Below, in pieces: positions 14,474 to 21,319 of a DNA stretch of 21,319 nt. Every line of letters starts with the position of its first letter. Within the stretch, counting starts at the first letter, position 1. Under the pieces are notes generated by a model. That model ran no database searches. It saw nothing but the letters and a program-made list of their open reading frames with translations, and was not told the DNA's origin. The stretch covers positions 1 to 21,319 of the forward strand of contig DXZC01000021.1 of assembly GCA_019415505.1 (NCBI GenBank). Reading direction: 5' to 3'. The DNA is from Peptococcaceae bacterium (lineage in GTDB: Bacteria; Bacillota; Dehalobacteriia; UBA7702). The translations under genes were made by a program, and so were the position numbers.

Positions 14474-14941
14474 ATGTCACAAAAAGTCACAGTAAAAATT
14501 GCAGCTTATAGATTAAAAAAACAGCTAAAAAATCATATCTCGTACGAAACGGTGAGAGAGTACGCGAACCAGAAAAATTTTGACGTTTTTTCCTATTCTG
14601 AAGGTTGGGAGGTTATCACAGATCTCAAAGTAGTAGGGATGGCGCAAAAATCCAATTCCTTCATTTATGTAGGTAAGCGTGTGCGAGCTATTTTCATAGA
14701 TGAGGGGCAGCAGGAGAGTTTATTTTTACTCCTCCATGAACTGGGCCATTATCTTTTAGGCCATACTATAGATTGCCAGACCGGGCATAGCATAAGGGAG
14801 GAGAATGAAGCCAACCTTTTTGCCGAACTGGTATTAAAAGGCAATAAGCGCAGGCACAAGCGGCTACTCATAGCTATAATAATTATCCTGGTCCTGGCAG
14901 TGGCGGCTGGCTTCTTGGGCCTGCATTACCTTGGAGGATAA
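14474..14941 (+). CDS. ImmA/IrrE-like metalloprotease with C-terminal membrane anchor
   Basis: 155 residues. The zinc protease motif HELGH is at 88-92, and the downstream EENEANLFAELVL (about 109-121) supplies the third ligand, as in ImmA/IrrE. The C-terminal end is a basic stretch KRRHKR followed by one hydrophobic helix (about 131-150), so the catalytic domain should be tethered on the inner face of the membrane. In ICEBs1 and related phages ImmA cleaves the Xre repressor encoded next to it; the same pairing is seen here. AAGGGGG precedes the ATG. A membrane tail is not part of the classical soluble ImmA. Confidence 0.85.
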   Translation: MSQKVTVKIAAYRLKKQLKNHISYETVREYANQKNFDVFSYSEGWEVITDLKVVGMAQKSNSFIYVGKRVRAIFIDEGQQESLFLLLHELGHYLLGHTIDCQTGHSIREENEANLFAELVLKGNKRRHKRLLIAIIIILVLAVAAGFLGLHYLGG

Positions 14942-15668
14942 TAAACAGTCAACTTGGCGCCAGAACCGGGGAAACTAAGCCATAGGGCCAGATATTGAGC
15001 CAAAGTACAATACTTCCAGCTCCGACAAGTAATGAGCGGCTATTACTGCCGCAACCAACCGGAGACTTGGCGCGCTGATTGGGCCACCATTATCTGCTCG
15101 AAAATTAAAGTTAGGCCAATTAATCCCAGACTACACTGGGAGTTGGTTAACTGTGCCAGAAAAGTGGGCAATCCGATTACCTATAAAGCCAGTTGCGATA
15201 AAGCAATAGGGCCAGAAAGCACCCCACTTTCCCGCTAGAACCGACTTTTTCCGGGTTAAGAGCCAGGCAAGGGGAACCCAACTGCGGGACTCTACAGGAA
15301 GGCCCGACACCGGTTTAACACCACAGCGCCGGTAAAATCAGATAATTATGTCTGGTATCAACTACCTTCTCAAAACAGAGGGGCCAACTTTTAGTTGGCT
15401 CCTCTGTATTTTACTAGCCTAAAATTAACCCTATGCAGCTTTCGGTCAGGTCAACACCGGCGATCCACGAACACAAGTCTACCACTTCGGTGAACCCCAC
15501 GCAGCTAAGGATTCGTTCGCCCTAGACCAAGCAGGTATTATTTATACCGCTATACACCGATGTTATTACCCCCAGATTATGGCAATAATCGGCCTCTTAG
15601 TCCCCTAACTCCAGCCCAATCGCCGGTTGCCCAGCTATCCCCCCCTCGCCTGTTTTTCCCCTGAAAGT
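14942..15668. other. gene-free interval (about 730 bases)
   Basis: One plus-strand frame (15032-15238) has no ribosome binding site and no recognisable sequence, so I do not call it. A good terminator lies at 15375-15413. Beyond it are C-rich stretches without a pattern I can name. This may be further decayed element DNA. Confidence 0.5.
15375..15413 (+). terminator. intrinsic terminator downstream of the Xre-ImmA pair
   Basis: A 14-bp stem with one GU (ACAGAGGGGCCAAC at 15375-15388 with 15394-15407) and loop TTTTA is followed by ATTTTACT. It lies 430 bases past the ImmA stop, so it may end a long 3' UTR or an unrecognised small gene. Confidence 0.75.
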
Positions 15669-15687
15669 GGATTATTGACCTGATCTA

Positions 15688-15696
15688 TGGTATACT
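15688..15696 (+). promoter_or_regulatory. extended -10 promoter of the ABC_export pair
   Basis: TGGTATACT is an extended -10 box (TG-N-TATACT) with no good -35. It lies 47 bases before the ATPase start. Confidence 0.5.
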
Positions 15697-15742
15697 CATA
15701 TTGATTTTTAACTACCGCGGAACAGTCAAAAGGAGATTTTCC

Positions 15743-16453
15743 ATGATCAGTATTGAAAACGTAACTAAACGATATGGCAAATTCATAGCCAACGACCATA
15801 TCTCCCTCACAGTTAAGCCCGGTGAATTAGCTATTTTACTGGGTCCTAACGGCGCAGGCAAATCAACGCTGCTAAAGTCCATTTGCGGGCTTTTGCGGTT
15901 TGACGGTCTAATAACCATTAACGGCCAGGAAAACCACACACCAGAGGCTAAACGTCTCTTAGGCTATGTGCCGGAATTTCCCGCCCTTTACCCCATGCTT
16001 ACCGTTTATGAGCATCTGGAATTTATTGCCCGAGCTTACCGTTTGGCAGATTGGCAACCTAGGGCCGAGGAACTACTGGCCCGCTTTGAGCTGGACGATA
16101 AAAAGAATAAGCTGGGTAAGGAGCTATCCAAGGGTATGCAGCAAAAGGTCAGCGTTTGTTGTGCCGTGTTGCCCCGCCCCAGGGTAGTTATCCTAGATGA
16201 ACCCTTGGTGGGCCTAGACCCCCACGGTATCCGGGAGATAAAAGCCCTTATAGCTGATTTAAAAAAGGACGGCTGCTCACTGATTGTCAGCACCCATATG
16301 CTGGACAGTGTGGAGGAAAACTGGGACTTAACCTGCATTATGCAGGGTGGTCGCATTGCCGCCCTCTGCCGCCGGGCCGAGCTCTCGCCAGATGAAACCT
16401 TAGAGCAAATATTTTTCTCCATCACTGAAGGAGAAGGCGGGGAGGAAAGCTAA
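15743..16453 (+). CDS. ABC transporter ATP-binding protein
   Basis: 236 residues. Walker A GPNGAGKST at 34-42, signature LSKGMQQKV at 128-136, Walker B VVILDEP at 148-154 and the switch histidine at 185 (STH). It lacks the long C-terminal extension of the other ATPase in this window. ATG at 15743 has AAAGGAGA 6 bases upstream; an earlier in-frame start would lie near the promoter and is rejected. The stop codon overlaps the next start by one base (TAATG), so it is translationally coupled to the membrane protein and supplies its energy. Substrate unknown. Confidence 0.93.
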   Translation: MISIENVTKRYGKFIANDHISLTVKPGELAILLGPNGAGKSTLLKSICGLLRFDGLITINGQENHTPEAKRLLGYVPEFPALYPMLTVYEHLEFIARAYRLADWQPRAEELLARFELDDKKNKLGKELSKGMQQKVSVCCAVLPRPRVVILDEPLVGLDPHGIREIKALIADLKKDGCSLIVSTHMLDSVEENWDLTCIMQGGRIAALCRRAELSPDETLEQIFFSITEGEGGEES

Positions 16454-18033
16454 TGCGCAGTCTTGTCTATATTGTGGCGCACAGCTTAAAAAATGCCCTC
16501 AAAGAGCTGGCCCATAAACCCGGTAAACTGATACTTTACCTTTTTGTCCTCGTCTTAATAGTGGGCTTTGGAGTTTTATCAATCTTTAACAAGGTTGAGT
16601 CAGGAGACCAGCTGCCCCTGTATATTTTTACCGGCATATACTTTGCCTTTATCACCCTTTTTCTGGTATTAGCCGTTATTAAGGGGCTGTCCAATGGTGA
16701 TAATATCTTTGAGATGAACGACGTTAACTTGCTTTTCGTCTCCCCTATTAGCCCACGAAAAATTTTACTCTACGGCATTTTACGCCTCACCAAAGTAGCT
16801 TTTTTTGCCAGCTTCTTTATTTTATTCCAAGGCAGCACCCTAGCTACCTTTGGCATATCCTACCGGGGCTTACTTCTGGTAATGCTAGGGTTTATGTTAG
16901 ATGTTGTGGTTCTGGCCATTGTTTCCCTGCTCATTTACAATTTTGCCAATGGACAGCCCCGGCGTAAGCTGGCTGTAAAAATAGTGACTGGCCTTCTATT
17001 TCTGCCTCTATTCATCTATTTACTGGCAACTACCGTCAGCCAAGGGAGCATTACCGCCGCTATAGCCCTAGCCATACATTCCCCCTATTTCACCTTAATT
17101 CCTATCGCAGGCTGGACGGCAGCGGGAGTTACCGCTATTTTTGCCGGACAGATTGGTGTGGGGCTAGCCTTCTTAGGCTGCAACCTGCTTTTAGGGGTGA
17201 TACTAGTGGTTTATCTGCTGTTGAGTAAGGTTGACTATTACGAGGATACCCTGGTGGCTACGGAAACCACCTTTGAGAAAAAGCGCGCTCTGGCGGAAGG
17301 CAATGTTAACGACGCCCAGGGCCTACCCAAAAATGTTAAGGTAGCTAAGACTGGGTTATCCCACCAGGGGGCAGGGGCCATTTTCGGCAAGCATATGCGG
17401 GAAAGCCAGCGGCAAAACCGCTTTGGTTTGTTCAATTTTTCTAATATTATAATTATCATCTCCGCCCTGGCTGTGATTTATTTTGGTAAAGATCTGCTCA
17501 TGGTGCTGCAAATACTCATGTGGATGCAGATATTTTTAATCGGCACCAGCCGGGGGCTGCGGGAAATTTACAATCACTATATTTATTTAATTCCTGAAAC
17601 CTCCTTTAAAAAGATTGTCTGGAGCAATCTGGAGGCTGTAACCAAAACCCTGGGGGAAAGCGTTCTCATCTTTGGTCTGGGCGGTTTGATCATACAGGCC
17701 AACCCCCTGTTAATCATCAGCTCTATTGCTCTATACACCCTGTTTTCTCTCCTGCTTTTGGCTATCAATTATCTTTCCCTGCGCTTTACTGGCGTCAATA
17801 TCAGCGCTGGCTTAATGCTGGTAATTTACGGTTTAAGCGTTATCGTCATTATGGCCCCTGGTCTGACCGCAGGATTATTTGTGGGCTTTGCCCTGGGGGG
17901 CAACACCGGGCTTATCTTGGGCATCTGGCTCATCGCCGTATGGGAGCTGATAGCGGGTCTTATATGCTTTGCCTTGGCCCGGGGCGTACTGCATAATTGT
18001 GATATGCCCACCATGGAAAAAAAGAATGCCTAA
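16453..18033 (+). CDS. multi-helix ABC exporter membrane protein (ABC_export-like)
   Basis: 526 residues with about ten or more hydrophobic segments in two blocks (about 25-265 and 330-515). Between them lies a charged cytoplasmic stretch (about 266-320, with ETTFEKKRALAEGN). The motif NDVNLLFVSPISPRKILLYGILR at about 92-114 is characteristic of the putative ABC exporter family I remember as ABC_export: a coupling-helix segment behind the second helix. The length, about twice that of an ABC-2 permease, suggests that one chain supplies both membrane halves. It overlaps the ATPase gene by one base. No U-tract terminator is seen after it, only an 8-bp hairpin near 18183-18203. Confidence 0.85.
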   Translation: MRSLVYIVAHSLKNALKELAHKPGKLILYLFVLVLIVGFGVLSIFNKVESGDQLPLYIFTGIYFAFITLFLVLAVIKGLSNGDNIFEMNDVNLLFVSPISPRKILLYGILRLTKVAFFASFFILFQGSTLATFGISYRGLLLVMLGFMLDVVVLAIVSLLIYNFANGQPRRKLAVKIVTGLLFLPLFIYLLATTVSQGSITAAIALAIHSPYFTLIPIAGWTAAGVTAIFAGQIGVGLAFLGCNLLLGVILVVYLLLSKVDYYEDTLVATETTFEKKRALAEGNVNDAQGLPKNVKVAKTGLSHQGAGAIFGKHMRESQRQNRFGLFNFSNIIIIISALAVIYFGKDLLMVLQILMWMQIFLIGTSRGLREIYNHYIYLIPETSFKKIVWSNLEAVTKTLGESVLIFGLGGLIIQANPLLIISSIALYTLFSLLLLAINYLSLRFTGVNISAGLMLVIYGLSVIVIMAPGLTAGLFVGFALGGNTGLILGIWLIAVWELIAGLICFALARGVLHNCDMPTMEKKNA

Positions 18034-18538
18034 AGCCAAAGCAGTGGATTTTCAGGCTAATTTACAGTAAAGGGTAGACTCCACTTGTTCTGGGGCATAG
18101 AGGTAAGCCCTAAATGACCGATTGGTTGTCAGTTGCACCTCACCGCCCCTGGGTAGCTAATAGCGGTAACCCTGACCATTATGGGTAGTATTTGGTATTA
18201 CCCCAGGAACGCTATAAAAAAAGAGCAGCTAAAAACAACGTAAATGACCTAAAGCGAGCAGACTTATCCACGTCAGTGGCGATTTAGTTGCAAGAATCGG
18301 CTCACTGACAATATTGACAGCGGCAGTATACCCTTGGCCGCGTGATTGCGGCAGCACCAGAGAAAAAGCAATTCCCAGCCAAAACAGTTGCTTTACAGCT
18401 TGGAAGCGACTAACCCCGGTAGCCGTTTGGGCTGGGGCCTTGATAACGGGATAAATTTTTTCTGGCTGCTGGGAATTCTCTAGTTGAACAAAAGAGAACA
18501 CAATAAAAAGTGCGAAAACGGAAAGAAGGCTTTATACT
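18034..18538. other. gene-free interval before the alcohol dehydrogenase
   Basis: 505 bases. A minus-strand frame (18229-18501, 90 codons) starts with GTG and no ribosome binding site, and lies across the adh leader; I do not call it, though parts of it look protein-like. An 8-bp hairpin with one GU at 18183-18203 has no T run. No clear promoter for adh could be placed. Confidence 0.5.
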
Positions 18539-19717
18539 ATGCACAATTTCATGTATTACGCCCCCACTAAAGTGCTGTTTGGCAGAGGCGTGGTAGAGCA
18601 AACCGGCGCCTTGCTCCAGGAGCAGGCTTGCCGCCGGGTTTTGCTGCACTATGGCAATAGTAGCGCCCAGCGCAGCGGAGTTTTAGACCAGGTGCGCCAA
18701 GCCCTGACAGCGGCGGGCCTTGAGTACGTTACCCTGGGCGGCGTATCGCCCAATCCACGCTTATCCCTGGTTTATGAGGGGATAGAGCTTTGCCGGACCC
18801 AAGAAGTGGATTTTATTCTGGCAGTTGGCGGCGGCAGTGTGATTGACTCCGCCAAAGCCATTGGTTACGGCGTGGCCAATCCCGGCGATGTGTGGGACTT
18901 TTACGACCAAAAACGCCAAGCCACCGCCTGCTTACCCCTGGGGGCGGTGCTGACCATTGCCGCAGCTGGCTCGGAGATGAGCAACTCCTCGGTAATAACT
19001 AAGGATGAGAGCTTGATTAAACGTGGTTATGGCAACGACCTCAGCCGTTTGCGTTTTGCTGTGCTGGACCCGGAGTTAACCATGACCCTGACTCCCTACC
19101 AGACCATGTGTGGCTGCGTGGATATTATGATGCACACCTTGGAGCGCTATTTAAGCGGCGGCGAAAACATGGCGTTAACCGACGGATTTAGCGAACACCT
19201 ACTTCGCACGGTAATGCAGTACAGCGTTATATTGCAGCAGGAGCCCCGCAATTACGAAGCCAGAGCGGAAATTATGTGGGCAGGTAGCTTATCCCATAAC
19301 GGCCTGACAGGTTGCGGCACAGACGGCGGCGACTGGGCCACCCACCAAATAGAACACGAGTTAAGCGGTATGTTCGATGTAGCCCACGGCGCCGGTTTAG
19401 CGGCAATTTGGGCCAGTTGGGCCAGGTATGTAATGCCAGCAGCAGCGGAACGCTTTGCTCGCTTGGCCCAGTGCGTTATGGCGCTACCGCCAACTGAGGA
19501 TATAACCGAAACAGCCCTCAAGGGCATTGAGGCTATGGAGAGTTTCTTCCACTCTCTGGCTATGCCTACATCTCTGCGGGAATTGGGTATAGACCTCACC
19601 CCAGACCAAGGCAGGGAGCTGGCGGCCAAGTGCTGTTACCCCGGTCGGCCCACTGTAGGTCGGGTGAAAAAACTAGACAAGGACGATGTTTACCGCATCT
19701 ATATGGCAGCCCGTTAA
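18539..19717 (+). CDS. iron-containing alcohol dehydrogenase (YqhD/butanol dehydrogenase type)
   Basis: Reduces aldehydes to alcohols (or the reverse) with NAD(P)H; in fermenting anaerobes such enzymes make butanol or ethanol or remove toxic aldehydes. 392 residues, close to the family length. The nucleotide-binding GGGSVIDSAKAI is at 97-108. The metal ligands fall at Asp195, His199, His269 and His283, with the same 14-residue spacing between the last two as in YqhD (DIMMHTLERY; THQIEHE; DVAHGAGLA). The start MHNFMYYAPTKVLFG is typical. GAAAGAAGG precedes the ATG. It is a single gene with no partner. The exact substrate cannot be read from the sequence. Confidence 0.95.
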   Translation: MHNFMYYAPTKVLFGRGVVEQTGALLQEQACRRVLLHYGNSSAQRSGVLDQVRQALTAAGLEYVTLGGVSPNPRLSLVYEGIELCRTQEVDFILAVGGGSVIDSAKAIGYGVANPGDVWDFYDQKRQATACLPLGAVLTIAAAGSEMSNSSVITKDESLIKRGYGNDLSRLRFAVLDPELTMTLTPYQTMCGCVDIMMHTLERYLSGGENMALTDGFSEHLLRTVMQYSVILQQEPRNYEARAEIMWAGSLSHNGLTGCGTDGGDWATHQIEHELSGMFDVAHGAGLAAIWASWARYVMPAAAERFARLAQCVMALPPTEDITETALKGIEAMESFFHSLAMPTSLRELGIDLTPDQGRELAAKCCYPGRPTVGRVKKLDKDDVYRIYMAAR

Positions 19718-19940
19718 GCTACCCCAGACCGATAATCAGGACTTCGCCCTACAGAGAACGAACAGCCGCACCAACCTTGGCAAACAAAAGACGCGGCAAG
19801 TAGCGTACCAAAACCCAATTAAAGCGCGAACCCGATACCAGGTCGAATCCTACAAAAATTCAGTGCCCTAAACTTGGAAAAGACAAAAAGCCAACGAGGA
19901 GCAGACCACAACTCAGTTAAAATCTAAACATTAAAGGAAA
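19718..19940 (+). other. A/C-rich 3' region of adh
   Basis: No intrinsic terminator is visible. Lines 19741-19860 count by hand as A 46, C 37, G 22, T 15 on the coding strand, so it is A/C-rich and T-poor. Such unstructured C>G tracts fit a Rho-utilisation region; this is inference. Confidence 0.3.
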
Positions 19941-19951
19941 GGAAGTTGCCA

Positions 19952-20701
19952 ATGGAAACGGAATTCATCAACCTAACCCCGGAAAACCTGGCCACGGAAC
20001 ATTTATGCTGCCTAATACGCAGCAAAAAGCCGCACCCAGGCATTGATGCCAAACGGCAATGGCTAGCCCACCAGTTACAGGAAGGCCATGTTTTACGGAA
20101 GCTAAAGGCCAAGGCAGCGGTTTTTATTGAGTATGCCCCTTTAGAAACAGCCTGGGTTCCCATAATTGGCGACAACTATTTTTATGTCTATTGCCTCTGG
20201 GTTAATAATGGCTATACTGGCAAGGGGTATGGCAAAGCCCTGCTGGATTATTGTCTGGCCGACGCCAAGGCCCAGGGCAAAGCCGGTGTTTGTATGCTGG
20301 GGGCCAAAAGGCAAAAAGCCTGGCTCTCCAACCAGGCATTTATGAAGAAATACGGCTTTGAGGTGGTTGATACCACCGATAATGGTTATGAGCTGCTGGC
20401 CCTCTCCTGGGACGGCGCCAAGCCCCAGTTCACTCCTGGGGCTAAAAGCTCCACTATCGACAGCCCGGAGCTAACCATTTACTATGATAATCAATGCCCC
20501 TATATTTATAAAAGCGTTGAGGCAATTAAGGAGTATTGCGCTACTGAAGGCGTTCCCCTCTCCTTAAAGCTAGTGGACAGCCTGGAAAAGGCTAAGTCTT
20601 TGCCCTGCGTCTTCAATAATTGGGCTGTGTTTTATCGGGGAAAATTTGTCACAGTTAATCTGTTAGACAAGGCCGCAATAAAAAAGCTGCTGCAAAAATA
20701 G
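19952..20701 (+). CDS. GNAT acetyltransferase fused to a YoaP-like domain
   Basis: 249 residues. The N-terminal half (about 1-150) is a GNAT fold: YVYCLWVNNGYTGKGYGKALLDYC at about 79-101 holds the acetyl-CoA pyrophosphate loop (G-Y-x-G-K-G-Y-G). The C-terminal part (about 170-249) begins LTIYYDNQCPYIYKSVEAI and resembles the YoaP domain, a small thioredoxin-like module with one Cys in CPYI. The family is widespread in anaerobes and its substrate is not known. I prefer ATG 19952 with GGAAG 6 bases upstream; a TTG at 19946 is the alternative. It stands alone between adh and the NapH-like gene. Confidence 0.88.
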   Translation: METEFINLTPENLATEHLCCLIRSKKPHPGIDAKRQWLAHQLQEGHVLRKLKAKAAVFIEYAPLETAWVPIIGDNYFYVYCLWVNNGYTGKGYGKALLDYCLADAKAQGKAGVCMLGAKRQKAWLSNQAFMKKYGFEVVDTTDNGYELLALSWDGAKPQFTPGAKSSTIDSPELTIYYDNQCPYIYKSVEAIKEYCATEGVPLSLKLVDSLEKAKSLPCVFNNWAVFYRGKFVTVNLLDKAAIKKLLQK

Positions 20702-20924
20702 CAGACCTAGCCTTTTACCTGTAAATACCGCTAGGAATGGTAGCTAGGGGCAAAGTTCCGGGCCAGATAAATCAAGCAAAAGCTATGGGCCAGCGCCAGC
20801 CCAAAGACCACGGTGGCTGGTCTCTAAGGGCGGCGCTGAAAATACCCCCTCCCCTTGCTTTTCCAGGGGTATAATAAGCTAAGGCCAAAGCTGTGCATTA
20901 AGGCTGGCAGAGGAAGGATTGGGC
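20702..20924. other. interval before the right-edge gene, with a possible -10 box
   Basis: TATAAT at 20870-20875 lies about 50 bases before the next ATG without a recognisable -35. No terminator with a T run is seen after the GNAT gene. Nothing else is supported here. Confidence 0.35.
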
Positions 20925-21319
20925 ATGAAAAAATATATCGGCTTTATCTTAATATGGCTGCTCTTTGTGGTTATTGCCGTGGTTTTATGGCTAACCCTCA
21001 ATAACATATTCTACTTATTTAATTTTACCTATATAGGAACCTGTCTCACCTTGGGTCTGACCCTTTACGCCCGCAAGGTGAAATACGCCCGGAACCTTGT
21101 CCAGTTTGCCGTGGGCCTTTATATGTTGGTTTATTTGGGCCTATTATCCCAGGAAAATATGCAGTTGGAAGGCTTCTGGTACTATTTATTTTTAGGGGTT
21201 ATGGAGGCGGCGGTTATCCACTATGCGGTGGCTAAAATTTTTGGCCCCCTCCTGTTCGGCCGGGGCTGGTGCGGCTATGCCTGTTGGACGGCTATGGTTT
21301 TAGATTTACTACCCTACAA
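20925..21319 (+). CDS. NapH/NosR-like membrane Fe-S protein, N-terminal 131 residues (cut by window edge)
   Basis: The frame begins with ATG after AGGAAGGA and stays open to the right edge. The visible part has hydrophobic segments at about 5-28, 30-48, 57-75 and 84-105, then GPLLFGRGWCGYACWTAMVLD (split at about 107-127) with Cys116 and Cys120. GRGWCGYACW is the conserved CxxxC half of the membrane cluster motif in NapH/NosR/CcoG-type proteins; the ferredoxin-like Cys clusters would follow outside the window. The expected role is electron transfer between quinones and soluble Fe-S proteins. It is a second, different member of this superfamily in the window and shows no linkage to the ArsR operon. 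Confidence 0.85.
   Translation, partial: MKKYIGFILIWLLFVVIAVVLWLTLNNIFYLFNFTYIGTCLTLGLTLYARKVKYARNLVQFAVGLYMLVYLGLLSQENMQLEGFWYYLFLGVMEAAVIHYAVAKIFGPLLFGRGWCGYACWTAMVLDLLPY

Larger units (their letters stand above)
12600..14941. mobile_element. probable remnant of a phage or integrative element
   Basis: This stretch combines an unassigned frame, a Lar-like zinc-ribbon gene, a divergent repressor switch and an Xre plus ImmA pair. It lies next to a tRNA gene and a decayed host-type regulator. No integrase, excisionase or att repeat of the tRNA 3' end was found, so the limits are guesses and the element is at best a remnant. Confidence 0.45.

Noticed and set aside
15032..15238. 68-codon plus-strand frame after the ImmA-like gene
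   Set aside because: No Shine-Dalgarno sequence and no recognisable motif.
18229..18501. 90-codon minus-strand frame before adh
   Set aside because: GTG start without a ribosome binding site, placed across the adh leader. Some hydrophobic stretches look protein-like, but support is too thin.

Overview
The window looks like chromosomal DNA of an anaerobic Bacillota (Clostridia or Negativicutes type). The reasons are strong AAGGAGG-type ribosome binding sites on nearly every gene, TTGACA/TATAAT-like promoters, short intrinsic terminators, two ferredoxin/NapH-like Fe-S loci, a CooT-type nickel protein, a yjdF gene with a yjdF-like leader, and a 408-residue LysC-type aspartate kinase. Coding density is low: several 500-900 base stretches hold no convincing gene.

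Left part (1-4.8 kb): the start of a YitT-like membrane protein runs off the left edge on the minus strand. It is divergent from argG, which has its own promoter and a terminator. A minus-strand operon follows: an Xre-type regulator, an ABC ATPase and an ABC-2 permease, probably controlled by the regulator through GTTGAT-type sites over its promoter. Between argG and this operon lies a compact set of nested inverted repeats that may be an undescribed small RNA.

Middle (4.8-11.7 kb): after a long gene-free stretch come yjdF with its leader, then an operon of a 2x[4Fe-4S] ferredoxin, a NapH-like membrane Fe-S protein and an ArsR regulator. A perfect 18-bp palindrome lies over that operon's promoter. 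Next are cooT and a small His-rich protein gene. The threonine/lysine entry genes hom and lysC follow on the plus strand, then tRNA-Pro(GGG).

Accessory stretch (11.7-15.7 kb): directly after the tRNA is a decayed sigma-54-type regulator gene (GAF and PAS remnants in three frames). Next come a short ORF of unknown origin, a Lar-like zinc-ribbon protein, and a phage/ICE-like control module. The module is an Xre repressor followed by an ImmA-like HELGH protease with a membrane tail. A 16-bp inverted repeat and two divergent promoters separate it from the Lar side. This looks like the remnant of an integrated element.

Right part (15.7-21.3 kb): a second ABC exporter (ATPase plus a 526-residue ABC_export-like membrane protein), an iron-dependent alcohol dehydrogenase of the YqhD/butanol dehydrogenase type, a GNAT-YoaP fusion protein, and the start of a second NapH-like Fe-S membrane protein cut by the right edge. 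Family names come from motif recognition by eye; no database search was possible.
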